Source of the DNA: Paludibacteraceae bacterium
GTDB taxonomy: Bacteria > Bacteroidota > Bacteroidia > Bacteroidales > Paludibacteraceae
Direction of reading: 5' to 3'
DNA: 64,000 nt
NCBI GenBank assembly: GCA_017551675.1
Contig: JAFZLC010000057.1
Coordinates: forward strand, 86,047 to 150,046
The stretch's first letter is position 1, and each line of letters starts with the position of its first letter. The notes below the pieces were generated by a model that was not told the origin of the DNA, made no database searches, and was given only the letters and a program-made list of their open reading frames with translations. Below, in pieces: positions 1 through 8,307 of the stretch. A program made the position numbers and the translations under genes.

Positions 1-1
1 A

Positions 2-2122
2 AAATGTTCTAGCGATGCGATACAGTTTGTCATCAACAGCACCCCATCTCTTGACTCTTCACTGAATCGCATCACCTGCAGTAATCTTCATCCATGTAAT
101 GGTGAGATAATCGAAATTGAAGGCTCTGTGGCATACGTTCCATCATTTGAGTCTGACACCTTCACCTATGCATGGTTCCAATCCGACAATCAGCAGGATT
201 GGGCAAAGATCTCGCAGCAAAAGAATCAGAACCTACATATATCCATACAGGATTCGATTTACATAAAGCGAGAAGTATCCAATCTATGTTATTCCAACTT
301 CAGTAATATCATTGCCCTAAAAGGCAAAGCGGGTGAGACATTTGACTATGTATCTGCCTTAGGATTAACCATCACAACATACGTTCAGGAGGAGAGTGAT
401 AGCGTCGAACTGACCATTCGTGACCAAAGCATCAATACGAACTATATCCTGCAGGGTGACTCACAATTGCCTGTTAAACAATACGGCATCACGACACTCC
501 CTTACACTGCTGATGAATATGCCAACAAAGCCCTCTATCTGCAAAACACCACTGGCTGTTACAACGGGTATCGCATCTCACCCATCAGAGGTGGACGAAT
601 CTATAGCGAGGGAAACATTGTCGTATGCAAAGGAGCTTCCGTTCCCACTCTTCGTGTAACAGAGAGTGAAGGAGGTTCAGGTGATTATAAGTACCAATGG
701 CAATATAAAAATGAATACGTAAGAGAATATGTAAACATACCTTCTGCTACAGATATTGATTATACTCCCGACCCCGTCACATCCCAAACATGGTTTCGTC
801 GAATGACCACCTCTGGAGAATACATCTCATATAGTAATGAAGTATCCCTCTTCATAGCAGAGCAGCCTTCTCTATCCCCTCTTCTGCCAATAATCGACAG
901 TGCCACTTTCGCCAATAAAAATCTTACGCACACGGACGGTGTAGTCGAACTGACAAAATCCATGTCTATTCAACTCGCTTGTTCCGTTTCACACGCACAA
1001 AACATCTATTGGGAATACAGCGACGATAACGAGACATGGCACGAACTACATTCTGAAACGGAATCCGCAGAGAATGTCTCCCTAACAATCAACGGCGAGC
1101 AACCATCTCGATACTACCGACTTCATGCAGAAAGTGAATGTGGGACAACCATCAGCAACAAGGTGCTTGTCACCACTTCCGACGTCCCTGAAATCATAGA
1201 GGATGAGATTGTCATCAGCGGATTGGTCTGTCAAGGAGACACCCTCAAACTAGGTTGTTTTTATCTGGATGAAGACGGGAAACTGATTAGTGGTGATTAC
1301 TATTACCAATATGAAAACAATGCAGGAATCCAGATGTATACTGCAGGACTGAATGGCCCATGTACAAACATCTACTATCCTAACACACCCGTCAATGGCT
1401 ATATCTACTGTCCGAATGTAGAGACACCTTTTGACATGACAATCACGCGTGTTTCGAAACAAACAGGAGCGTCATATACTACCACCATACACATCCCGGT
1501 TGTCATTCTACATGCCAACTTTGAATACATCATTAACAATAAAACACATACATTACAAGAGGAGCAAGTAAACATTGAACAAGGTGAATTGATCGAGTTT
1601 AAGAATCTGACTGAGGGAGATATCGTCAGCACCTATTGGGAACTAATAGAACCCATGAACACACCCACTAATGTCTCTCCATACGGACTCTTCTCCTTCT
1701 TGGAAAATCCTTATTGCTATTTCTATAATGGAGGCAGATATAACGTCACTCTACACGTTACAGATGCGAATGGTTGCCAATCATCCATTAGCACGGATGC
1801 TATCACCATACCATCCAGCGCGGTAAGAAACACCACATTTAAAAATGCTATTTTCGTAGAAACCAAAGAAGGAAACAATCCTGACAATAACCAATTGATG
1901 GTCTATCCTATTCAGTTCCAAGAATCTCTTCATATCCTATGGAACAATAACGTCTTTCATTATCAACTGTATGACGAACTAGGAATTGTACGAATCAGTG
2001 GTTCGGCAGACGAAGAAGCACTCCTTCATACAGAAACGCTTACCCCTGGCGTATACATTCTGCGAATTAACAACCAGATAGTAAAACTAATAAAGGCGAA
2101 CTCTGTAAATTCTCCGTTTTAA
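2..2122 (+). CDS. C-terminal part of a large T9SS-secreted surface protein (5' end outside window)
   Basis: The frame is open from the first bases of the window, so the gene begins upstream; the GTG at 128 is only the first start-like codon inside the window. The visible ~700 residues are a string of Ig-like/adhesin-type modules with paired cysteines and a recurring 'F.W.....S..Y' pattern. A PKD-like stretch follows in the last third (Y-N-V-T-L-H-V-T-D-A-N-G-C). The final ~75 residues look like a type A T9SS sorting domain: 'MVYPIQF', then 'YQLYDELGIVRISG' and 'LTPGVYILRI'. Proteins of this kind are exported across the outer membrane by the type IX system and anchored or released. The ligand or function cannot be deduced. 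The PorZ homologue at 15984 supports an active T9SS. Confidence 0.8.
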   Translation, partial: KCSSDAIQFVINSTPSLDSSLNRITCSNLHPCNGEIIEIEGSVAYVPSFESDTFTYAWFQSDNQQDWAKISQQKNQNLHISIQDSIYIKREVSNLCYSNFSNIIALKGKAGETFDYVSALGLTITTYVQEESDSVELTIRDQSINTNYILQGDSQLPVKQYGITTLPYTADEYANKALYLQNTTGCYNGYRISPIRGGRIYSEGNIVVCKGASVPTLRVTESEGGSGDYKYQWQYKNEYVREYVNIPSATDIDYTPDPVTSQTWFRRMTTSGEYISYSNEVSLFIAEQPSLSPLLPIIDSATFANKNLTHTDGVVELTKSMSIQLACSVSHAQNIYWEYSDDNETWHELHSETESAENVSLTINGEQPSRYYRLHAESECGTTISNKVLVTTSDVPEIIEDEIVISGLVCQGDTLKLGCFYLDEDGKLISGDYYYQYENNAGIQMYTAGLNGPCTNIYYPNTPVNGYIYCPNVETPFDMTITRVSKQTGASYTTTIHIPVVILHANFEYIINNKTHTLQEEQVNIEQGELIEFKNLTEGDIVSTYWELIEPMNTPTNVSPYGLFSFLENPYCYFYNGGRYNVTLHVTDANGCQSSISTDAITIPSSAVRNTTFKNAIFVETKEGNNPDNNQLMVYPIQFQESLHILWNNNVFHYQLYDELGIVRISGSADEEALLHTETLTPGVYILRINNQIVKLIKANSVNSPF

Positions 2123-2186
2123 TTTCAAAAATTCTACGATATGAATTCATAGAGTCAAATAAAACTAATTGATCTTAATGAGATTA

Positions 2187-2206
2187 GGTGAGTCCTAAAA
2201 TTCACC
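2187..2206 (+). repeat. Dispersed hairpin element, copy 1
   Basis: GGTGA at the 5' end and TCACC at the 3' end form the core stem of an imperfect inverted repeat, with GTCCTAAAAT between. It matches similar elements at 28076, 28120, 35604, 38685, 42859, 52140, 52271 and 58355. It lies 65 bases after the stop of the preceding gene. Confidence 0.55.
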
Positions 2207-2380
2207 ATTAAATATTCCCACTTTTGTTTTTTCTCAGACCGACAGGCTCTAGAATCAGTCATAAAGAACCCTCTTTATACTGAAATCTAGGGTCTGTCCC
2301 TATCTTATAAACCCCGATTTTATGTTTTTAGACATAAAGCAACATATTTTTAGAACATTATTAATTTTTTTGTAAAAAAC

Positions 2381-2410
2381 TTGCACCTTTTAATTTTATT
2401 TATATCTTTG
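2381..2410 (+). promoter_or_regulatory. Orphan Bacteroidota-type promoter
   Basis: TTG at 2381-2383, 19 nt spacer, then TATCTTTG at 2403-2410 match the Bacteroidota vegetative promoter. Transcription would start near 2417 and run toward the 3' end of the minus-strand methyltransferase gene. The only ATGs downstream open two- or three-codon frames, so the product would be non-coding. Confidence 0.45.
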
Positions 2411-2520
2411 TTGTCAGAATTAAACATTACAAGAAAAATTACTGGTGCAACTCTTAAAACGCATAACTATGATATAAAACAAAGAACTCCTGAAACTGCA
2501 TTTTAGTAAAATTATGCACG

Positions 2521-2563
2521 AATAATAAAAACCAAAGGGAGCATAGTCATCGACAATGCTCCC
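2521..2563 (-). terminator. Rho-independent terminator of the RlmL-like gene
   Basis: GGGAGCAT (2537-2544) and ATGCTCCC (2556-2563) form an 8-bp stem with an 11-nt loop. Read on the minus strand it is followed by TTTGGTTTTTATTATT, which is the orientation of the gene ending at 2611. On the plus strand no T tract follows. Confidence 0.7.
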
Positions 2564-2610
2564 CTAAAAATTATCTGATAATCAGCTATAAGTTCTTATA
2601 AAACTCTCTT

Positions 2611-4320
2611 TTATTCATCATTATCTCGGAATCGACGTGGACCCTTAATATCTGTGTTTCTCATTCTTTTGCTAGAGCGATCACGGTCATATTTCTTACC
2701 ACCCGATCTGTCTCCTTTGAAATCGCGTCCTTCACTTCCACGTCCTTCACGACGGCTGAATTTTCGATCTCCTCTTGAGTCATCACGCCATTTTCCACCC
2801 TCATTTCTATCACCGCGGTATTCTGAACGACGATCATCTCTATATTCATTCCTATTGTCATCATTGCGACGTGCGCCGTAAGATCTTCTCTCATCATCAT
2901 TGCGACGACCGTAACTTCTCCTATCATCATCGTTTCGACGATTACCATAATTAGGACGACTCTCACGCTCTTTCTGACGTTGCTCAAACATCTCTCGCTT
3001 AGCAAAAGTCTCATGGCGACGACGTTGATATTCACTCAACTCATCTTCACTCATCGATTCACGATTCCATCGATCTTCGAATGGACGCAAGAATACGCCA
3101 TTTCGATCATTGTATGTTGGAGCCTCATCTTCTGTCTTTTTCGCTTCCTCCTCTTTCTTATCCGCACGTTCTTTCAAAAACTCATCACGGCGGCCTTTGA
3201 ATAGTTCATATTTACGGAACTCGCATTCAATAGAACCATTCATCAAGTGATATTTCACAGACGGACGTAATCCGATGCGATCTGTTGCCTCACAAGGAAC
3301 GGAGATAATCCAAGCAGACATGTCGGTGAAGTCGTTCTTCAACTTACTACCAATCTCCTCATACAAAGTTGATAGACTATTCACCTTCAAACGTTCACCA
3401 TACGGAGGATTAAACATGATCATCGTCTCGTTTACCGGACGTTGAACGCCTTGGAATGGTTGGTGAGACAACTCAATGTACTTACTCAATCCAGCACTCT
3501 TAACATTCTCTTCAGCCACACGAAGAGCAGCAGATGAAATGTCTGAAGCATATATTTTATGATTGAACTCACGTTCTTCAGAATCATCTTCGAACAACTC
3601 GTCCAAAAGATCCTTATTGAAATCAGGCCATTTTTCAAAAGCGTACCCCTTACGATAAATACCAGGAGCAATATTCAAGGCCATCATTGCAGCCTCGATG
3701 GCAATTGTTCCCGAACCACACATAGGGTCCATGAAATCTGTTTGTCCATCCCAACCAGCCAATTTCAGCATACCTGCTGCCAAGACTTCATTGATTGGAG
3801 CCTCCGTTTGTTCCACCTTGTAACCACGAAGGTGCAACGACTCACCCGAACTATCCAAAGATAGGGTGCATGTCTCTTGAAACACATGAATATTTAGCTG
3901 TATGTCTGGATTGGTTATTCTGACAGACGGACGCTCGCCATACTTCTCCATAAAATGGTCTGCTATAGCATCCTTTACCTTGTATGCCAGAAACTTTGAA
4001 TGTTTGAATGATTCGGAAAAAACAACAGAATCGATGGCAAATGTTTTCTTTGGATCCAAATACTGAGACCAATCAAACGCCTTTACTATCTCGTACACCT
4101 CATCGGTGTCATTTGCTTCAAACTTGTAAAAAGGCTTTAAAATACGAAGTGCTGTACGACATTTAAAATTTGCCTTGTACATCAGTTCTTGATCTCCATA
4201 GAATCGAACTCCTCGCGTAATAATTTCAACTTGCTCAGCGCCTAACTCTTGCAATTCTTTAGCCAGCACTTCTTCCAACCCTTGGAAGGTCTTAGCAATC
4301 ATTTCAAAACTGTTTGCCAT
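2611..4320 (-). CDS. THUMP-domain class I rRNA (guanine-N2) methyltransferase, RlmL/YpsC type
   Basis: This protein probably methylates a guanine of 23S rRNA in the cytoplasm, as E. coli RlmL does for G2445. A THUMP-like RNA-binding region covers residues ~5-165. The Rossmann methyltransferase follows, with SAM-binding DPMCGSGT at 198-205 and catalytic NPPY at 304-307. It corresponds to the N-terminal half of E. coli RlmL; the RlmK-like half is absent, as usual for the YpsC type. From about residue 395 an unusual ~170-residue tail rich in Arg, Asp, Glu, Gly and Tyr with repeated 'RRNDD' and 'RS.YG' units extends the protein; such tails often add nonspecific RNA binding. The start Met is followed directly by the conserved THUMP sequence. 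It appears monocistronic, with a terminator at 2521-2563. Confidence 0.88.
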   Translation of the reverse strand: MANSFEMIAKTFQGLEEVLAKELQELGAEQVEIITRGVRFYGDQELMYKANFKCRTALRILKPFYKFEANDTDEVYEIVKAFDWSQYLDPKKTFAIDSVVFSESFKHSKFLAYKVKDAIADHFMEKYGERPSVRITNPDIQLNIHVFQETCTLSLDSSGESLHLRGYKVEQTEAPINEVLAAGMLKLAGWDGQTDFMDPMCGSGTIAIEAAMMALNIAPGIYRKGYAFEKWPDFNKDLLDELFEDDSEEREFNHKIYASDISSAALRVAEENVKSAGLSKYIELSHQPFQGVQRPVNETMIMFNPPYGERLKVNSLSTLYEEIGSKLKNDFTDMSAWIISVPCEATDRIGLRPSVKYHLMNGSIECEFRKYELFKGRRDEFLKERADKKEEEAKKTEDEAPTYNDRNGVFLRPFEDRWNRESMSEDELSEYQRRRHETFAKREMFEQRQKERESRPNYGNRRNDDDRRSYGRRNDDERRSYGARRNDDNRNEYRDDRRSEYRGDRNEGGKWRDDSRGDRKFSRREGRGSEGRDFKGDRSGGKKYDRDRSSKRMRNTDIKGPRRFRDNDE

Positions 4321-4435
4321 CTTAGTTTATATTATAGAGGGTACAAAAATACAAAAATATACTGATTTTCGAAGACTTTACTTCTGATTTTACTGTAAAA
4401 ATCTTTTGTGTATGACAATTACAGAATAGAAAAAA

Positions 4436-4472
4436 TGCGAGACAAGAGTGCCTGACACAATCTTGCCTCGCA
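4436..4472 (-). terminator. Rho-independent terminator of the flavodiiron gene
   Basis: TGCGAG.CAAGA and TCTTG.CTCGCA form a 12-position stem with a single mismatch and a 13-nt loop. On the minus strand it continues into TTTTTTCTATTC, right after the flavodiiron gene ending at 4487. Confidence 0.75.
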
Positions 4473-4486
4473 CTATACTTTAAACG

Positions 4487-5644
4487 TTACGCCAACATTG
4501 CATCTGCCAACGCCTCCAACTGAGGTATATCACTCTCTTTCATAGAAGAACGTAACGATACAAGTGGTTCTACAATAGTCACATTCTTCATTGGTTCAAT
4601 CAACGCACGCATAGCACGTCCTGCTGATGGTGCCCACGTTCCATTCTCCACCATACCAATCGTTCTGTTTTGGTATGCCTTGAGACCTAATTTCCACAAG
4701 AACATGTGCATTGGAGGGAAGACATCTCCTTCGTAAGATGAAGCACAGACAACCAACTTGTTCATTCTGTAAGCATCCTCTATCACCTCTGCCATATCAT
4801 CGCGACACAAGTCTGCCACAACAACCTTCTTAGCACCCTTCTTCTTCAAAATCTCTGCCAACGTCTCAGCTGCCTTAGCCGTGTTGCCATGGATAGAGGC
4901 ATGTGCAATCAAAACCCCCTCTGTCTCTATATCATAATTACTCCAAATGGAATATAAACGAATTGCCTCTTCCATTCTTTCACCATCCAAGATAGGTCCA
5001 TGCAACGCACATATAGTCTTAATTGACAAACCTGCCACCTTCTTTAAGACAGTGCTGACAGGTCCTCCATATTTACCGCATATATTGAAATAATAACGAC
5101 GAGCCTCACATGCCCAATCGTCTGGATCCGCATCTATCACACCAAACTTACCAAATCCGTCGGCTGAGAACAAAACCTCTTCCTCTGGGCAATATGTCAT
5201 AATCACCTCTGGCCAATGCACCATCGGTGCTGTAATAAACGATAATGTATGATGACCTAATGATAACGTATCACCATCCTTCACTGTCATCGTATTACCA
5301 ACGTTTAGCTTCTCATCAAATTGAGGCATGAACTGCAATGCCTTAGCAGAAGCGACTATCACAGCATCAGGATATAAACTACGGAATGCCGATATAGATC
5401 CTGAATGGTCTGGCTCCATGTGTTGCACCACAAGATAATCTGGCTTACGACCATTCAAAGCCGCAGACAACTTCTTCAACCACTCATCCGTCTTACGAGG
5501 ATCCACCGTATCCATTACAGCAATCTTATCATCAGTAATCAGATACGAATTATAGCACATTCCCTCTGGGGTAACATATTGACTTTCGAAAAGCTTCATA
5601 TCGGCATCATCACAACCGATATATTGAATAGATTTTGAGTACAT
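4487..5644 (-). CDS. Flavodiiron protein (A-type flavoprotein, O2/NO reductase)
   Basis: Cytoplasmic flavodiiron proteins reduce O2 to water or NO to N2O and protect anaerobes from oxidative or nitrosative stress. An N-terminal metallo-beta-lactamase fold carries the di-iron site: HMEPDH (His75, Glu77, Asp79, His80), His143 in MVHWPE, Asp162 in SADGFG and His215 in LHGPI. A flavodoxin-like FMN domain begins near residue 243 with the phosphate loop AHASIHGNTAKA. The length of 385 residues is typical of class A enzymes, with no fused rubredoxin domain, so an external rubredoxin or reductase must supply electrons. All di-iron ligands are present, so it should be functional. Whether it prefers O2 or NO cannot be read from the sequence. 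It stands alone, with its own terminator. Confidence 0.93.
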   Translation of the reverse strand: MYSKSIQYIGCDDADMKLFESQYVTPEGMCYNSYLITDDKIAVMDTVDPRKTDEWLKKLSAALNGRKPDYLVVQHMEPDHSGSISAFRSLYPDAVIVASAKALQFMPQFDEKLNVGNTMTVKDGDTLSLGHHTLSFITAPMVHWPEVIMTYCPEEEVLFSADGFGKFGVIDADPDDWACEARRYYFNICGKYGGPVSTVLKKVAGLSIKTICALHGPILDGERMEEAIRLYSIWSNYDIETEGVLIAHASIHGNTAKAAETLAEILKKKGAKKVVVADLCRDDMAEVIEDAYRMNKLVVCASSYEGDVFPPMHMFLWKLGLKAYQNRTIGMVENGTWAPSAGRAMRALIEPMKNVTIVEPLVSLRSSMKESDIPQLEALADAMLA

Positions 5645-5885
5645 ATAACTACTAGATATGAATAAAATTAGTTTCTACAAATATAGAATTTTTATTGACC
5701 TCTTTCATAGCTTTGGCAATTTATTTTAGTAAATTAAGTTGATGTAAGTTCAAGTGTACAAGATGAAGCCAGCAACAATAATCACCTAGATGGCTCCATT
5801 TTTTCTCAAAAGGTCTTGTTTTTCTAAAGGAATATGTCTAAACTTGTCTCTATTAAAATTGTTATGTTTTTTAAATAAACTACTC

Positions 5886-6182
5886 ATGGGTATTTTTGAT
5901 TTCCTTTTCAACAGAAAAAAAGAAAATGAAGGTGCATACGATAAATCAGAACAACCTTCTAATACAAGAATTTATGATAATTCTTCTGAAAAAGATTCCA
6001 TCGATCAATCTAACAATAAGCAGGACCTGCCATCCCTCGATAACATACCTGAGAATATCCTCAACGAGGCAAAAGAACTTGTTAGACAGGGATATAAACT
6101 AAATGCAGTCAAACTTATCGTTGATAACACAAGCGCTGGTCTGAAAGAAGCTAAAGAATTCGTCGATAATATTACATTATGA
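5886..6182 (+). CDS. Small protein with ribosomal L7/L12 C-terminal-like domain
   Basis: I prefer the ATG at 5886 (98 residues, beginning MGIFDFLF) over the upstream ATG at 5790, which adds a low-complexity stretch encoded by AT-rich DNA. A short hydrophobic N-terminus is followed by a charged, Asn/Ser-rich linker. The last ~40 residues, around 'GYKLNAVKLIVDNTSAGLKE', follow the pattern of the L7/L12 C-terminal domain (K-x-x-A-[IV]-K-x-[IV]-R-x-x-T-x-x-x-L-K-E-A-K). In L7/L12 this surface recruits translation factor GTPases; free-standing homologues occur in many bacteria with unknown roles. There is no operon partner, since the neighbours are divergent or have their own promoters. The function remains unknown. 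Confidence 0.65.
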   Translation: MGIFDFLFNRKKENEGAYDKSEQPSNTRIYDNSSEKDSIDQSNNKQDLPSLDNIPENILNEAKELVRQGYKLNAVKLIVDNTSAGLKEAKEFVDNITL

Positions 6183-6199
6183 GAAATGGGAGGAATTTA

Positions 6200-6229
6200 C
6201 TAAACTTCCCACTTTTCTCCCTACCTTTG
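6200..6229 (+). promoter_or_regulatory. Promoter of the kinase/AraC fusion gene, probably giving a leaderless mRNA
   Basis: TACCTTTG at 6222-6229 matches the -7 element TAnnTTTG exactly. Its 3' end is only 5 nt before the ATG at 6235, so the transcript would start at or within a base or two of the start codon. The -33 region (around 6196-6203) is T-rich but lacks a clean TTG. Confidence 0.5.
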
Positions 6230-6234
6230 CAGTC

Positions 6235-7326
6235 ATGAATCCAATCATTCCGATACTCAGTATAACAGGTTCCGACAATACCAGCGGTGCAGGTGTTCAG
6301 GCTGATATTAAAACCATCACTGCTTTAGGTGGATATGCGGTGACTGCCATATCATCCGTCACCGTACAAAATCATGCTGGTGTACACTCTTTATTACATC
6401 TGCCTTCTGATATCGTGATTGGTCAGGTGCAATCTGTCATTGACAGTTTCCATCCCAAAGCCATAAAACTAGGAATCATGGGCGATGCATCCACCATCCG
6501 CCAACTGCGAACGGAAATCGTTGGTTGCCCTAAAATCGTCTGCGACCCCGGTATACTCTCCTCTCATGGCAGTCGCTTGATGACGGACGAAGCTATCCAC
6601 TCTTTTACCCAATACATCCTGCCTATCACCCAACTACTGATTATCCGATGCAACGAAGCCGAATTAATCCTTGGGGAGAAGATCCAAACTGACGACGATA
6701 TGGTCCACGCCGCCCAACAACTAAACAACATGGGAGTGGAATGGATCTTCCTGCGCGGCGGTATGCACACAGAAGGAAGAGTAACCGCCCTTCTATATGG
6801 GAAAAATTACAAACGCTTTGTCTCCTCCTACAACATCGAGGGATGGCAAAGACATGGCGTCGGAGGTGCTCTATCCTCTGCCATCACCACACGGTTGGGA
6901 ATGGGCGACGACGTACCAACGGCCATCGCTAAAGCCCATGAATACATGCACAGTCAAGTGGTCTACGCCATCAAAAGCAAAGGACACAACCTCCGTGCTG
7001 CCGACCTTTACAACCAACTGCTTTCTCTGATTGCCGACCACTATCAGGAAGCTCACGACGTAACCTTCTATGCCGAGAAACTTGCCATCACCCCTCGTTA
7101 CCTTTCCCAAATAACCAATAAACTAGTAGGCAAATCTCCCAAGGACGTCATAGCCGACTACCTCATACAAAAAGCTAAAATCCTACTCGACACATCAAGA
7201 CTGAACATCCAAGAGATCGCTGAAAAATTAGGATTCTCATCCCAAGTCATCTTCTGCAAATTCTTTCGTGCCCACGAAGGTGTTTCTGCCTCTACCTACC
7301 GACAATCACACCTATCCGATTTATAA
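6235..7326 (+). CDS. ThiD/PdxK-type ribokinase-fold domain fused to an AraC-family HTH (putative vitamin B6 regulator)
   Basis: Residues 1-255 match ThiD (hydroxymethylpyrimidine/phospho-HMP kinase) from the N-terminal ITGSDNTSGAGVQADIKT onward. Residues ~265-360 are a two-helix-turn-helix AraC/XylS DNA-binding domain with the canonical signature around LGFSSQVIFCKFFRAHEGVS. Several catalytic motifs are altered: the anion-hole loop, normally G-T-G-C/D, reads HGVGG at 207-211 and so lacks the catalytic Cys/Asp; K-T-G-M reads KLGIM; T-P-N reads RCN; and D-P-V reads DPG. This points to a domain that binds a B6 or pyrimidine vitamer rather than phosphorylating it. The gene sits directly before pdxS and pdxT, and a 22-bp-spaced direct repeat lies in front of pdxS. 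I infer an activator or repressor of PLP synthesis. A thiamin-related kinase is the alternative, but no thi genes are nearby. Confidence 0.85.
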   Translation: MNPIIPILSITGSDNTSGAGVQADIKTITALGGYAVTAISSVTVQNHAGVHSLLHLPSDIVIGQVQSVIDSFHPKAIKLGIMGDASTIRQLRTEIVGCPKIVCDPGILSSHGSRLMTDEAIHSFTQYILPITQLLIIRCNEAELILGEKIQTDDDMVHAAQQLNNMGVEWIFLRGGMHTEGRVTALLYGKNYKRFVSSYNIEGWQRHGVGGALSSAITTRLGMGDDVPTAIAKAHEYMHSQVVYAIKSKGHNLRAADLYNQLLSLIADHYQEAHDVTFYAEKLAITPRYLSQITNKLVGKSPKDVIADYLIQKAKILLDTSRLNIQEIAEKLGFSSQVIFCKFFRAHEGVSASTYRQSHLSDL

Positions 7327-7350
7327 ATAGCAGTACAATACTTTGCTATT
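7326..7350. promoter_or_regulatory. Inverted repeat upstream of pdxS
   Basis: AATAGCA (7326-7332) and TGCTATT (7344-7350) are perfect inverted complements separated by 11 bp, beginning at the stop codon of the upstream gene. It could be an additional regulator contact site or a weak RNA hairpin. Confidence 0.35.
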
Positions 7351-7394
7351 TCGGAACAATAATTTTACCTTTTCGGATTTTGTCTTTTCCTTTG
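7349..7394 (+). promoter_or_regulatory. pdxS promoter with AraC-type direct repeats
   Basis: TTTCGGA occurs at 7349-7355 and again at 7371-7377, exactly 22 bp apart (two helical turns), the spacing typical of AraC-family dimer sites. A -7 element TTCCTTTG lies at 7387-7394. The expected -33 position, near 7365-7368, has no TTG and abuts the downstream repeat, as in activator-dependent promoters. The likely binder is the AraC domain encoded immediately upstream. Confidence 0.5.
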
Positions 7395-7422
7395 CATCAA
7401 AATTAAAAAACAAAAAAAAGAT

Positions 7423-8295
7423 ATGGAAGACAGAACCGAACTAAATCGCAACCTTGCGCAGATGTTAAAAGGTGGCGTGATAATGGATGTAACAACACCC
7501 GAGCAAGCTCGCATAGCTGAAGCAGCTGGAGCATGTGCAGTAATGGCACTAGAACGTATCCCAGCCGATATTCGTAGAGCTGGAGGTGTCAGCAGAATGA
7601 GTGATCCAAAGATGATCAAAGGTATTCAAGAGGCAGTAAGCATACCTGTTATGGCTAAATGTAGAATCGGACATTTCGCAGAGGCTCAGATTTTGGAGGC
7701 TATCGAGATTGATTACATTGATGAGAGTGAAGTGTTATCTCCTGCTGATGATATCTATCACATAGACAAACGTAAGTTCCAAGTACCTTTTGTCTGTGGT
7801 GCAAAAGACTTGGGAGAGGCATTGCGCAGAATCAACGAAGGTGCAACTATGATTCGTACAAAAGGAGAACCAGGTACGGGAGATGTGGTGCAAGCTGTTC
7901 GTCACATGCGCTTGATGCAAAGTGAAATCCGTCGTCTCACCTCAATGAGTGTGGATGAGCTATACGAGGCAGCAAAGCAACTACGTGTACCTTTCGACTT
8001 AGTTCAATTCGTACACGACAATGGCAAGTTGCCAGTTGTGAATTTTGCAGCAGGAGGTGTAGCAACCCCAGCCGACGCAGCTCTTATGATGCAACTTGGT
8101 GCTGAAGGTGTCTTCGTAGGTAGTGGTATCTTCAAGAGTGGTAACCCAGAGAAGAGAGCTCAAGCTATTGTTAAGGCTGTAACCAACTACAACAATCCAA
8201 AGATTCTTGCCGAATTAAGCGAAGACCTTGGAGAAGCAATGGTGGGAATCAATGAAGATGAGATTCAATTATTAATGGCTGAAAGAGGAAAATAA
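7423..8295 (+). CDS. pdxS: Pyridoxal 5'-phosphate synthase, synthase subunit
   Basis: PdxS builds PLP from ribose 5-phosphate, glyceraldehyde 3-phosphate and ammonia, forming a dodecamer decorated with PdxT. The 290-residue (beta/alpha)8 barrel is almost invariant in the family. Visible landmarks are Asp22 in GGVIMDVT, the ribose-phosphate-binding Lys79 in VMAKCRIGH, and the second catalytic lysine Lys147 in RTKGEPGTG. The glycine-rich phosphate loops '[13 protein letters not shown]' and 'GVFVGSGIF' are intact. It is followed after 12 bases by pdxT, so the two are co-transcribed. Regulation probably acts through the direct repeats at 7349-7377. Confidence 0.98.
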   Translation: MEDRTELNRNLAQMLKGGVIMDVTTPEQARIAEAAGACAVMALERIPADIRRAGGVSRMSDPKMIKGIQEAVSIPVMAKCRIGHFAEAQILEAIEIDYIDESEVLSPADDIYHIDKRKFQVPFVCGAKDLGEALRRINEGATMIRTKGEPGTGDVVQAVRHMRLMQSEIRRLTSMSVDELYEAAKQLRVPFDLVQFVHDNGKLPVVNFAAGGVATPADAALMMQLGAEGVFVGSGIFKSGNPEKRAQAIVKAVTNYNNPKILAELSEDLGEAMVGINEDEIQLLMAERGK

Positions 8296-8307
8296 AATAA
8301 AACAAAT

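Larger units (their letters stand above)
2123..2610. other. Intergenic region with orphan promoter, hairpin repeat and terminator
   Basis: This ~490-base convergent gap contains no credible coding sequence. It holds one copy of the dispersed hairpin repeat (2187-2206), a consensus-quality plus-strand Bacteroidota promoter with no gene behind it (2381-2410), and the minus-strand terminator of the downstream methyltransferase gene (2521-2563). Confidence 0.6.

Noticed and set aside
2661..3035. 124-residue minus-strand open frame inside the methyltransferase tail
   Set aside because: It is a shadow of the repetitive Arg/Asp-rich coding sequence in another frame, with Met/Val-rich low-complexity translation and no homology features.
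3559..3864. 101-residue plus-strand open frame opposite the methyltransferase core
   Set aside because: It lies antisense to conserved SAM-binding and NPPY-containing codons and has no start context or recognisable fold.
7326..7422. Riboswitch (PLP- or TPP-type) in the pdxS leader
   Set aside because: The expected leader after the -7 box is only ~20 bases, too short for an aptamer, and no THI-box sequence is visible.
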